From: a virus
DNA: 39,858 nt
Virus record (IMG/VR): IMGVR_UViG_3300020205_002120
Span: 1-39,858 of that record
Direction: 5' to 3' (one strand)
Shown: positions 8,410-18,900 of the stretch, in pieces
How positions within the stretch are numbered: position 1 is the stretch's first letter
How the letters are laid out: each line of letters begins with the position of its first letter
The notes under the pieces: model-generated
Told to the model about the DNA's origin: nothing
The model's database searches: none
Seen by the model: only the letters and a program-made list of their open reading frames with translations
Translations under genes and position numbers: made by a program

Positions 8410-11400
8410 TTATCCGAGTAAATTACCTATTAACACACGTACTACTCCGCCTGCATCAAATACTTTAATAGTATTATTTGACATTTGTATTCTTTCACCG
8501 CTTCTAGCAGTTCCATTACTATTATACGGGCCAATAACTAATGAATTTGCATCAATTGAACCAGTAGTAATCTTACCACCTAAAATTTGTGTAGTGTTAT
8601 TATTAATATCTGTGGCTGCACCGCCTGTACTTACTTTGCCATTTAATCCACTGGTTAAATCAGTTGTATTTGCCTTAGCGCTTAAGCTTGAATTTACATC
8701 AGTAGTATTTGCTTTAGCGCTTAGGTCAGTAAAAGTTACTAAACCATCAAAAGTAATTGAAGTTATAACACTTCCCAACTCTACTGATACAGGAGTTACA
8801 CCATAAGCAGATTCAGTAACATTATATCTAACAGCATATGCTTTTTGACCAGCACTAGGTGTAAATAAAGAATGAGACCAGTCTGCACCAGGAGTACTAA
8901 ATGTACCTGTAGTCCAGTTCCAAGAACTAGCAGTAGGACTTGGGGCTGGTGGCGGACTTGTAGCACTAATTTGATAGTATAAAAATCCACTAGCATTTCT
9001 AGGCCCTTTTTGACCTTCTGCTCCTCTTATACGTGCCCAAGTATATAAACTTTTTACACTGCTGTCATCAGGATTATTATCTGTATAAGTACCAATAAAA
9101 TCACCTGGTACCTCACCATTAGCACCAGTAAAGCTTTGTGCAACACCATCTACAACATCATCACTATATTTAATGTGTAGGTATGCAGTTAAACCATCAT
9201 TATAGTCTTTTCCAATTCCTTTTTCAGGAATATATTTTGCAGCAGCACCATTGGTAACAGTACCGTTAGCAGCTATAGTATTTACTCTAATAAACACGTC
9301 GCCAAGTACATAATCATCGTGCCAAGTATTAGCATTTTGCGAGTACTGTACTTTAATACTGCTACCATCATTGTAGTCGGTACCTTTAATAGGCGTTTTA
9401 CCGTCTTTATATTTGGTAAAAGAAACCTTTTTAGTGATTACTAAACCACCTACTGTAGCTGTAAATGTTGCTTCTGCGTAATTTGCATTAAGACTATCAA
9501 TGGTAATAACTCCAGAATTTTGATCAATTCTATAAGTAGCGGCACTACCACCAGTATAACTAACTTTTGCAAATTGAACTAACGCAGGATTAGAGTTTAA
9601 CAGTGTATCTCCGCGAGCAACAAAAAATGTTGTTGTAAAAGGAAATTGGCCTGATTCTGGTACACCAAGTTGGTCGCATATAATTGGCTTAGTATCATTA
9701 TAAATAACTGCAGTAAGCCCATCACTGCCTAAAATTTGACTAACAGTACCTTGTTCATCAAAACTACTTAAAGCATTTTCACTTACAATAACTTTTACTA
9801 CTCTGGTCTCGCCAGCTGGAAAAGGATATAGTCTAAAAGTATTTCCTGTTGGTAAGCCTATAGAGGCGGTAGCCCCCTCTCCAGTTATTTGCACGTATCC
9901 TGTACCTGGATTAACATACCAACTATAATTTGCAGCACCAGTATAGTTACTAGCAGTTGCTGTAAATGTCATATAAGATGGAGTTACAGTAGGCGGAGTA
10001 GTTTTATTATCTGTTAAAAACGCTAGTGCGTCATAAGTTAAATTAACGCTTCTAGCAGTATTACCGCGTACACCTTGTTTAGACTTTGAAAAACTTTGGC
10101 GTACTACAAAATCTTGATGTGTTGAATCAGTTATTTGAACACGTACTGTATAATCAATATAAGCAGCATCTGCTGTCATAGCAGAATGTTGATCGTATTC
10201 TATATATGTAGGTTGTATGTTAGCAGAGCCATCACATACAATATTAACGCCAACAGTAGGTTCTATTACTCTCCAAGTATCTGCAGCAAAACCATCTGTA
10301 CCAACATTATCTGTAAGTAAAGTCTGTGCACCTTTTTTAACTGTAATAGTAGTACCACTACCAACATAATTTAGCGAATCTGTTCCGCCATTTTCGTCTG
10401 CTGTAATAGTATGTGTTTGATTACTTAATTCAACTTGTATTTGAGTGGAACCGTCACATATTCTATAAATAGAAATAGTATCAAAAGTTGTACCTACAGT
10501 AGCAGTTACTTCTACATAGCCTAAATCAACATTATAATCTAATGGATTACTGAATTGATCGTTAGTAATAGTAATACTTTTAGTGTCAGCAGATACAGTA
10601 TAACCAACTTGCTGATTACCGTACTGTGCTCCCAACTCTACACCTGCGCGACTAAACGCTCTAGTTCCCCAAGATACAAGTCCTGTTAAATTTTTAAGTG
10701 TAGCAGTAATTGTAGTACTTGCTACGGTGCTTCGTTTTTGGTTAACATCTTTATATATAAATTCTTTGATAGGTGTAGTTAGTTGAACAGTAGGTGCTGT
10801 TTGACCTGCTATGCCTTTATATACATTGAATACTTTTTCAACAACTAAACCTTTGTAAGTAGCTCTAAATATTACACTACCGCTATTGCCAGTCATAGCA
10901 CTAGCGCTGTATGCACCAGTATTTTGATTAATTGTTGCAACTAATCCACCAATAGCAGAACCTGGTACCACACTATAAAAAGGCCCGTTAGTAAAGTCAT
11001 TTTTACCTGTAACGTCTTCGCTAAAACTATATAATTTAAATATACCTTGTGTTACAGCCCAGTTACCTCCACTACCATCACTGGCGGTAGACAGGGCTGC
11101 TGGATCATTAGTTAAATATCCATATATACTAGTATTTTCATCATAAGTCATTGCACTATATTGCTTAGATATAGTAAACTCAGCTGGATCAATACTACTA
11201 ATTAAAGCATATTTTACATAGTATACTTTATTTGTTTCTAAACCTGTAATAGTAGTAGATAAACTATTAGTTTCAGAGAATAACGTACCCTGACCTGCTA
11301 TTCGCGGGTCAAAGGGCGTTGTTGTACTGTACCAAACTTTTACAGCAATTAAGTCATCGCGTACATCAGTAGTTCTAGATAAGTCGTACGGTGTTGGTAT

Positions 11401-11445
11401 AACTAAATGTAATGATCTTATACCTGAATTTAGTTGTGCTGGCAT
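8410..11445 (-). CDS. central tail fibre / tail-tip distal protein (1011 aa)
   Basis: A 1011-residue protein placed just after the gpJ-like tail tip, where siphophages encode the distal central fibre. The N-terminus (IRSLHLVIPTPYDLSRTTDV, then TGLETNKVYYVKYAL) is fibronectin-III-like. The middle holds several bacterial Ig-like repeats (for example ARSVNLTYDALAFL and TPTVTPSYMTFTATASN-type strands). Residues ~690-870 contain DGSSIKVQYSQNANTWHD and GAEGQKGPRNASGFLYYQIS segments, both common in host-specificity proteins. The C-terminal part has heptad-like repeats (SAKANTTDVNSSLSAKANTT) and a terminal ERIQMSNNTIKVFDAGGVVR strand pair typical of a trimeric fibre end. Host-recognition role is well supported by context. 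Confidence 0.75.
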   Translation of the reverse strand: MPAQLNSGIRSLHLVIPTPYDLSRTTDVRDDLIAVKVWYSTTTPFDPRIAGQGTLFSETNSLSTTITGLETNKVYYVKYALISSIDPAEFTISKQYSAMTYDENTSIYGYLTNDPAALSTASDGSGGNWAVTQGIFKLYSFSEDVTGKNDFTNGPFYSVVPGSAIGGLVATINQNTGAYSASAMTGNSGSVIFRATYKGLVVEKVFNVYKGIAGQTAPTVQLTTPIKEFIYKDVNQKRSTVASTTITATLKNLTGLVSWGTRAFSRAGVELGAQYGNQQVGYTVSADTKSITITNDQFSNPLDYNVDLGYVEVTATVGTTFDTISIYRICDGSTQIQVELSNQTHTITADENGGTDSLNYVGSGTTITVKKGAQTLLTDNVGTDGFAADTWRVIEPTVGVNIVCDGSANIQPTYIEYDQHSAMTADAAYIDYTVRVQITDSTHQDFVVRQSFSKSKQGVRGNTARSVNLTYDALAFLTDNKTTPPTVTPSYMTFTATASNYTGAANYSWYVNPGTGYVQITGEGATASIGLPTGNTFRLYPFPAGETRVVKVIVSENALSSFDEQGTVSQILGSDGLTAVIYNDTKPIICDQLGVPESGQFPFTTTFFVARGDTLLNSNPALVQFAKVSYTGGSAATYRIDQNSGVITIDSLNANYAEATFTATVGGLVITKKVSFTKYKDGKTPIKGTDYNDGSSIKVQYSQNANTWHDDYVLGDVFIRVNTIAANGTVTNGAAAKYIPEKGIGKDYNDGLTAYLHIKYSDDVVDGVAQSFTGANGEVPGDFIGTYTDNNPDDSSVKSLYTWARIRGAEGQKGPRNASGFLYYQISATSPPPAPSPTASSWNWTTGTFSTPGADWSHSLFTPSAGQKAYAVRYNVTESAYGVTPVSVELGSVITSITFDGLVTFTDLSAKANTTDVNSSLSAKANTTDLTSGLNGKVSTGGAATDINNNTTQILGGKITTGSIDANSLVIGPYNSNGTARSGERIQMSNNTIKVFDAGGVVRVLIGNLLG

Positions 11446-11454
11446 TTTTATCCT

Positions 11455-14400
11455 TTAATCAGGGATTTGGATAGTTTTCAAAACTATATTTCCCAATAAG
11501 CTTGTAGAGCTATATGCCCCATTAATGTCTAAAGTTCTACAGGCTACTCTATAAGTAACACCTGCTTCTGATAGTCTTGGAGTACTAAATTCTGTTAAAT
11601 CTATTTGTCCAGTTCCAGTAGCTTTTACTACCTTAATTCCATTAGCAGCACTGGGAGTAACTTCCCAAAAATCTGCTGATCCAGTATTTTTCTGAATTCT
11701 ATATTCGTATGACTTAAACATACTAGGATTTACGGTTGCAATGGGTTTCATTATTAAAAACTTACTGTCTACATCTAAAAATAGTTGCTCAACATTACCA
11801 TAGTTACGCATACTGCCTACAACATGAGTAGATTCTGCTGTCCAGGAACCAACTCTACCATCTGTAGTAACATATCTAAGTTTTATTTTATATGTCTCAC
11901 CAGTTCTAACACCTGTAATATTAACTACACCTGCATTATAATCAGTACTAATTACTGTAGCATTAATTAAATTTGGTGTACTTAAATAATAACTACACTG
12001 TACAGAAGCTACGCCTTTGGGTAAATCTTGTGGATTAACATAACTAACGCTTATTCTATGCTCTAAAGTACTAGGATTAACTAGTTTTGCAGCAGAATCA
12101 TCACTAACTATTTGTGTAATAGTAGGCACGTCAGTACTTCTAAAACCATTTCTTGCATACTCAGAAGGTAATGTCATATTAGACGAAAATATAGTGTTCT
12201 CAGTTAGTGCTAAGTAACCTGTAAATAAATTATAAGTATCAGTAATACCATAGTCAACCATAGTAAGTAAAGCAGACTTATTAGAAGAAGTCTCAATACT
12301 AATTATTATTAGATCTTGTGATTCTTTATGGTACTCACCAAACATAAACAAATCTTCTTCGTTAACATCAGAAGTACTTTCACTTAGTGTAACTTGAGAT
12401 ATATATCCAGCAGCTATCGATGTATTAACTAGGTTTCGCTCTACGCTAGCACCTGTTCTAGTTCTAAAACGTATAGTATAAGGTTTTCCGACTTCTACAA
12501 ATACTGGCTCGTCAAGTACAAATGTTGTAGTGTTTATTTTTGTTTTTACTCTACCACTACCTACACCCCACATTGGTACATCATGCATAACTTTAACTCG
12601 GTCACCACGATTACAAACCAAATACTCAATATCACAGTTAAGTTTATATACTTCCGGACGTAGTTTAGCTTGAGCAAAATGCCAGCGAGCATGATCAATT
12701 GCTAAACTTTTCTTAGTAACTCCTGGTAAAGATATGTTTTCAAATAACTCAGCATTTCCTGAATTTTTTCCAGTATTATAAATAATAAGCTCTGATTCTT
12801 GATATTCTGCAGCTTCGTCAAAAAAGTTAACTTTTAAAGCATCGGGTAGTTTTGGTAAAGATTTAACAGCATCAAAACCCCAACTATTATGTGGAGTAAA
12901 GTGTTGTACAATATTTGTTTTTGGTTCGTCAATTACTACAGTCCACCTACCATCTACCATGGCAGGACTAGCTCTACCCGCCGCACATATATCTCTAAGT
13001 ACTTCTAGTATACTACGTTGACTGGCTAATACACTATTATACTCAAATCCTTTACCTAAACAATATTGGTGCCAATATTGTATTTGTTGAAGATTAATTT
13101 TACTAGCAACGTCTGCTTCTTTAATTCTTTGTGGGTTTGCTGGATGTTTTAATATATATAAAAATAATGCTGCCGGATTGTTAATAGGGCCATCTATCCA
13201 GCTAGTACCATTCCAACTAGGTCCCCAGGTTTGTACAACAGCATTTATACCTTCAATATTACCACTTAGTTGATCGTTAGCTTTAATTTTAAGAGCCGTA
13301 AGTGCTATATCGGAGTTTAATGGAAACTCTACTGGATATGTATTACGAACAAAAACTGTTTGTAATAGTATAACTGATGTAAACATTTGATGTTTTACAT
13401 TACCATTCGGCTCGTTCCTAGGCCACTCAGTATCTGCACCTGTTTTTCTTCGTACTCTTACCTGCACTTCTTGTGTACTATTTAAATCGTAGTAGGTTTT
13501 ATTTATAGTAAAAGCATCTTTTTTAGGTGTACCATCACCAAATTCACTATTTTCCCAAAGTGTCCAACCACCAGTACCAATCTTTATTTGTGTTTCATAT
13601 TTAACTTTTGCTTCAGTAGGTTTACCAGCATCTGCTTCTTCAACAGGTATTTTTCTTAAACCTTGTGGAAAATGAAAAGACATGGTAAAATGACTAATAG
13701 GAACTATATTTCCTTTACTATCATATTGTGGAGGTCCACTAGATGCGGTTGCCCAAGGTCCGAAAGTACCTAGTGTAGCTTGATTAACATAATCACCTGT
13801 TAAAGGCGCATCATATATACCCGCAGCTGCAAGCGTAAGATTTTGAGTAACTGTGAAATAGTCTTTTCCGTAAATATTAATAACTTCTTTTAAATTTTGC
13901 TCATATAAAGAAGTAGTAACTCCATTTGCTACAAATAGTGATTTACTTTGCCTACCATCATGAATTGCTAATTTCGGTATCTCATATTCAACTATGGGAA
14001 CATTACCGATCTGTAGTGTAGCGGTATCAATAATTAGTGGAGCATATCCCCATACTAAAAGCATGGTTAAATAACTTTCAACATCTTTCTCAAATGTTAA
14101 ATTATTAAATGCACCAAGTGGAGGAGTTACACGAACTTTTCCAAGAATTACAGGGATAGCTCCATAAGGATTACCTCTATTACTACCGCCATTAACCATT
14201 AACTGGCGCTCACTAGAGCCTGGATCTGCAGCTCCTCCTGCTGGAGGCCTTATCGGGGCAATAACATTAATTAATGCACTTCCAACAAACGTTACCCCTG
14301 CTACAGCTAAACTAGCTAAAAATGGTGAGCCCGCTAATACTCCGCCGGCAGCACCTACACCTACACCTATACTACCACCTAAAGCATAATTAGCTAAATA

Positions 14401-15084
14401 GGGGGCTGCCCAAACTAATGCTAATACTAGTACTAATCTTCCAACTTTGGAATTTTTTCCAGGTACAGCTCTATACTCTACCTTATCTGTTTCTTGTAAT
14501 GTAACCTCAGACCATTTATCTTGTGAAATTACAATGCCATTAACTAATATATGTACTCTGCTTTCTAGTTCACTAGAAATTTTATATTCGGTTCTAATCC
14601 AGTCGACTAGTTCATTTAATTTAGTGCCTGGTAAAATTGGTACAACAAATCTTTCTGTACGAAGTGGATGTGGTACTACATTTAAAATACTGCTTTTATT
14701 TTCGCTGTATTTGTAATATCCTACAATTCTTTTATTCCACCCAAAAGATTCTAAAGATTCTATAGCACTATCCATACCCTCTCTAGAATGAATAAAATGC
14801 GTATCGCTAATTGCAACACCAATATGCGAATCTATACCCAATACTTTAAATAATACTAAGCAACCTTCTGTAGGAGTGTCAATTGGTTCCCAACCTTCAC
14901 GGTATTGAGCTATTAGATCTTGCATACGAGCTCTATCTTCTGGCTCATAATCACTACTAAAACTAGGTAAGTCAATATTGTATTCTTGCTTATAGATAAG
15001 ACGTGTTAATCCCCAGCAATCAATGCCATTTATGTCTCTGCCCTTGTCTAAGAAGGGTATGCCTATGTATTTATTTGACCACAT
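11455..15084 (-). CDS. fused NlpC/P60 - gpI-like - gpJ-like tail tip protein (1209 aa)
   Basis: Three lambda genes (K, I, J equivalents) appear joined in one 1209-residue frame. Residues 1-125 are an NlpC/P60 cysteine peptidase: GIDCWGLTR places the catalytic Cys at 23, SHIGVAI gives His87, and a polar third residue may be His99. Residues ~140-205 resemble the ubiquitin/ThiS-like part of gpI, followed by a hydrophobic Gly/Ala-rich stretch (~210-275). From ~290 the gpJ-like hub begins (NRGNPYGAIPVILGKVRVTP), continuing through beta domains to a fibronectin-like C-terminus. It starts one base into the gpL-like gene's stop. The peptidase would cut peptidoglycan during DNA entry or be an assembly protease. 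Domain assignments are by motif; the fusion is directly visible. Confidence 0.85.
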   Translation of the reverse strand: MWSNKYIGIPFLDKGRDINGIDCWGLTRLIYKQEYNIDLPSFSSDYEPEDRARMQDLIAQYREGWEPIDTPTEGCLVLFKVLGIDSHIGVAISDTHFIHSREGMDSAIESLESFGWNKRIVGYYKYSENKSSILNVVPHPLRTERFVVPILPGTKLNELVDWIRTEYKISSELESRVHILVNGIVISQDKWSEVTLQETDKVEYRAVPGKNSKVGRLVLVLALVWAAPYLANYALGGSIGVGVGAAGGVLAGSPFLASLAVAGVTFVGSALINVIAPIRPPAGGAADPGSSERQLMVNGGSNRGNPYGAIPVILGKVRVTPPLGAFNNLTFEKDVESYLTMLLVWGYAPLIIDTATLQIGNVPIVEYEIPKLAIHDGRQSKSLFVANGVTTSLYEQNLKEVINIYGKDYFTVTQNLTLAAAGIYDAPLTGDYVNQATLGTFGPWATASSGPPQYDSKGNIVPISHFTMSFHFPQGLRKIPVEEADAGKPTEAKVKYETQIKIGTGGWTLWENSEFGDGTPKKDAFTINKTYYDLNSTQEVQVRVRRKTGADTEWPRNEPNGNVKHQMFTSVILLQTVFVRNTYPVEFPLNSDIALTALKIKANDQLSGNIEGINAVVQTWGPSWNGTSWIDGPINNPAALFLYILKHPANPQRIKEADVASKINLQQIQYWHQYCLGKGFEYNSVLASQRSILEVLRDICAAGRASPAMVDGRWTVVIDEPKTNIVQHFTPHNSWGFDAVKSLPKLPDALKVNFFDEAAEYQESELIIYNTGKNSGNAELFENISLPGVTKKSLAIDHARWHFAQAKLRPEVYKLNCDIEYLVCNRGDRVKVMHDVPMWGVGSGRVKTKINTTTFVLDEPVFVEVGKPYTIRFRTRTGASVERNLVNTSIAAGYISQVTLSESTSDVNEEDLFMFGEYHKESQDLIIISIETSSNKSALLTMVDYGITDTYNLFTGYLALTENTIFSSNMTLPSEYARNGFRSTDVPTITQIVSDDSAAKLVNPSTLEHRISVSYVNPQDLPKGVASVQCSYYLSTPNLINATVISTDYNAGVVNITGVRTGETYKIKLRYVTTDGRVGSWTAESTHVVGSMRNYGNVEQLFLDVDSKFLIMKPIATVNPSMFKSYEYRIQKNTGSADFWEVTPSAANGIKVVKATGTGQIDLTEFSTPRLSEAGVTYRVACRTLDINGAYSSTSLLGNIVLKTIQIPD

Positions 15085-15605
15085 TAGAACATTCCTGGAA
15101 AATATTTTGGAGAAAAACTATGCATAGGAAATGGCTCTCGTTCGTAATCTACCATAGCTATCTCCGCAGTTACTGATTGGGCATTATAATTAAAACTTGT
15201 AATATAGAATCCGCTAAATGAAGCTTCTATATTATTAGGGGATTTAGATAAAACTAATTCCATTTTTACTTTACAAGGGCCAGTAATAGTTCTAATAATT
15301 GGTGTGACGTATCTAGTAACGTCTTGTAAAACTATACTGCATCTAGGTGCCTGAGCATCTTCTTCGGTAGGCAAACTTATTTCCATAGGTAAAAACGTAA
15401 AGTTTTCACCATTACTGAGTACTCCATATACTACTTCTTCACTAGTTTCGCTAATACGTTGTGTATATCCGTCTGACAACCTAGCTACAACTGTAGTGGA
15501 ATCATCGGGATCATATATAGTTAATAAAAATAATAGATCACTATCAGCTTCTGGCGAAAAAATCGCACGGATAGCTTCAGGTGACATTGTGGTTAATCTA
15601 CTCAT
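15084..15605 (-). CDS. minor tail protein, DUF1833/gpL-like (173 aa)
   Basis: A 173-residue protein with a PEAIRAIFSPEADSDLLFLL start, an ATYE-like strand region and a C-terminal YEREPFPMHSFSPKYFPGMF motif. Length, the P-(F/A)-x-x-F-x-P-x-x-(F/A)-P-G-(L/M)-F ending and position between a gpM-like gene and the tail tip all match the DUF1833 family of minor tail proteins, functionally like lambda gpL that joins tube to tip. Its start overlaps the gpM-like gene by 4 bp and its end overlaps the tail-tip ATG by one base. Confidence is good for a distal-tail role. Confidence 0.8.
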   Translation of the reverse strand: MSRLTTMSPEAIRAIFSPEADSDLLFLLTIYDPDDSTTVVARLSDGYTQRISETSEEVVYGVLSNGENFTFLPMEISLPTEEDAQAPRCSIVLQDVTRYVTPIIRTITGPCKVKMELVLSKSPNNIEASFSGFYITSFNYNAQSVTAEIAMVDYEREPFPMHSFSPKYFPGMF

Positions 15606-15967
15606 GGTAATATTTCTAGTTGCATAGCTACTGACCAGTATCCTGGTGCAAGATAAGTAGTATTGTATAAAATACCATCGCCTTGTGGTGTAATTCTAAC
15701 TTCTACTACTTGTGCTGTTCTTGGATGTGGAAATCCGAAACGTACAGTTCCTTTTATAGTAGTTAGAACAAATGTTTCAAGTTGCCCTATTTGTGTGGTC
15801 GACATAATAAAAGTTACTTGCATAACACTTGGTTTTTTACCACGATATCTTTGTTTTGCGGGACCAGAATCCATTGGAGACCTTACTAAAAGGACTCCGT
15901 TAGATTCTGTATATCCTTTTTGTGGACTTTGTGGAAGTGTTGCGGGCCATACGTATGAATATGCCAT
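15602..15967 (-). CDS. minor tail protein, gpM-like (121 aa)
   Basis: A 121-residue beta-rich protein (MAYSYVWPATLPQSPQKGYT at the start; LETFVLTTIKGTVRFGFPHP in the middle; WSVAMQLEILP at the end). The opening W-P-x-x-L-P-x-x-P and the central RF-x-F-x-HP-R motif are characteristic of the phage minor tail protein family equivalent to lambda gpM, a distal tail component at the end of the tube. It lies immediately after the tape measure gene (2-bp gap), as in lambda. It overlaps the gpL-like gene by 4 bp. Confidence 0.8.
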   Translation of the reverse strand: MAYSYVWPATLPQSPQKGYTESNGVLLVRSPMDSGPAKQRYRGKKPSVMQVTFIMSTTQIGQLETFVLTTIKGTVRFGFPHPRTAQVVEVRITPQGDGILYNTTYLAPGYWSVAMQLEILP

Positions 15968-15969
15968 AT

Positions 15970-18900
15970 TTATCTCCTAATTAATTGAGGCTGTAATCCA
16001 AATGTACCGCGCATAGCTTTTTGGGATTGACTACCGTTTCGTGCTAATTCTCCAGCAGTCATTTCTCCTATAAGTACCTCTATCTTACGATTACCACGGC
16101 TATCTACACTTTCTGTGGCTTCTGCTTTTTCGCCAGAATAGTTGTTAACAACTATTTCTACACTTCCGCCACCACCGCCTTGAACACCTAAAGTACCATT
16201 ACTATCACGTTTTAATGGCATAATAGCTTCTGGTCCTGCCTCACCCATTAAACCTGCACCTTTAGCAAATCTAAATAATGTTGGCTCAGTTACAATTGAG
16301 TTAGTAAACATTCCGCCTTGAGCAAATTTATCTATTCTACCACTGGAACCGTACACTAATCCATTAGCCCCAATGTTGCCAGTTAAATTAACACTTCCTG
16401 CATCTATAAATGATGAGCCTGTTCCACCTGGTGTACCAAAGCCTCCACCCCCACCAACTAATGAGGTCATAAACTGTAAAATACCTGGGCGCATAGCAGC
16501 ATACATAGCAGTTGCTTGCAGTTGCATTTCATAGCGAATTAATCCTTCAATCATGCTACTAATTAAACCATCAAAAGATAATTTACCAGTTTTAGCAAAG
16601 TCAATCATAACATCAGCCATACCTTGGAAAGCTTTTTCGAATATATCACTATAAGCTAATGCTCGTTGAGAATACTGTGCATCTTCTAAAGATAATTTTT
16701 TCTTGGCTTCTGCAACTCTGGTGATACCCTTATATTCTGTTTCATATCGTTTACTGATATTTTCCATGTCTTGTGTAATTTCAGCTCTACGTGCTGCACC
16801 TGCATCGCCTTCTTTTGTATTTACGTATTCTTTTACTAATCTATTTACATCTTTTAAGTAGTTTATTTCTAAACTAGCTAACTTGCTAGTTTCTTCTTGC
16901 TGTTGTTTTGCAAGATCTAAGTTTAATTTTCTTACAGCCAATTCATCGGGACCATAACTATTGCGCTTTTCAGCAAGTTGTAGTTCTGATGTTTGAACTT
17001 CTAAGCTATCTCTTTGCAATATATTACCAGTTTCTATTTTAAAATTACGATTATTTAGTGCTCTTTCTTCAATAGCAAATATACGATTATTTATGTCTAA
17101 TTTTTCTTTTAAAGCGGACGCTTCATTTTTATTTGTTTGTTCAGCTTTAATAGATTTCTTTTTACTGAGTTCTAATATATCATAATTAGTTGCTAGTTCT
17201 TTTAAAGCTGTTTCTGAAACTAGGCCTTTAAGATCTTTAAGTTTTGCGTCTTGATTAATACGATCAGTATTAATTTGATTAAGTTGCAAATTATATTGAA
17301 CTAATGCTTGTTCATCTTCTAAAAATCTTCTTTTTGCTACTTGATTTTCTGTAAGGAAGCCGTTCTGTTGTTGTAGCTGATCTATTTGTTTTAGTTCAGT
17401 ATCTACCCCCATCTGCGTTAACTTTAAGTTATCTGCAACCAACTGGTTATTTTCTTCACGAACTTTAATCTCAGTTTTTAAGTTATCTAATTTTTCACCA
17501 GTATTTATTTTTGCACGTTGTGCATCTGTTTCTACAAACTTCTGTATTCCTGAACGTATTTGACTTAGTCTTGCAATATACTCAGGTGCATCTTTTCCAA
17601 ATTTTGTTGCTGCTTCGCTAATTTCTTTAAATAAGCTTGTAGAGGTGGGTGCACCCTTACCTTTAGCACCACCAATAAAAGCCTGATACTTTGAAGTAAT
17701 ATCTGCTTCTGATTCAGCTGCACCTAATGCTGAAGATGCTGCAGCTATACCTTCAGGACTTCTGTTTGCACCATTATTATTTGCTCTTGCACTTGCAAGA
17801 TTAACTGCTGCAGTATTAGCCATTAGAGCTGCAATTTGACCATACTGTGCACGAAGCATATCTTCTTGCAACTTTAGCATGTACTTTTGTTGAGCAAATT
17901 CTCGTTTATTTATTTCAGATTCTATTCTTGCAACTCCAGGTACGCTGCCTATCATACTTATAATACCACGAGCTAAATCAATACGGGCTTTTTCAAAAGC
18001 ATCTGCTAGTGCTCTGCTTATTAGTGCACTGCCTTTAACAAACGCATCAACAGCCATTTCCCTAAACTTAGGGCTATTCATTAATTCAGCAATTTTTGCA
18101 CGTTCTTCTGTATCTTTTTTAGCCAATGCTGCAAGCTCTTCTTGCTTTAAATTCATTTTATCTGTGGCTTCTTGTAGCTTATCTAAGCCAATAGTATCTC
18201 CGCCTTGAGCAAGAACCATATCACGATCAACGCCGCCATATGCTTTATTCAGCTTCTCGTATTCAAGTGTTAGTGGTGCTAGTTCCTCTCGTGCTTTTCT
18301 TAATTGAATAGAAGTTTCACCATGCTTTTTATTAATAGCATCAATTTCAGGTTTTAAACGATTTAATTCTTGAACTATGGCTGGATTAAATATACCGATT
18401 GTTGCAGTATCTTCTAGTAATTTTTTCATACTATTAATACCAGCTACAGGGTCTGCTAATGCACCTACCATTTTAACAGAACTAGTAATCATGTCATCAC
18501 CTAATTTTGTAAGTGGTGATTGATCTAGTGCTGATTTGGTAAAGTCTTTGTATGAGTCGCCTAATTTTTTAATAGATTCATCAAATTCTGTGCTACGACT
18601 AGCAACTATGCTTTGCTGATTAGCAACTTTCTTTAAACCTTTTTCAATAGCTTCAACTTTTTTAGCAGCTTCTGGGCCACCTTTTTTAATTGCCTCTAAC
18701 CATGATATTTGGTTATCACCAGCAGCACCTAACTCTGCAGTTACAGTTTTTAATGCAGTTTCACGAGCTACATCGCTATCAATAGCAGCAATAGTTTTAA
18801 CAATATTTTTTACAGAGCTTTCTGCAAATTTACTTAATTGATCTTTACCAACCATACCCGCTAAACTATCAGTAAACCTATCCCAACCTGTGGTAGCTTT

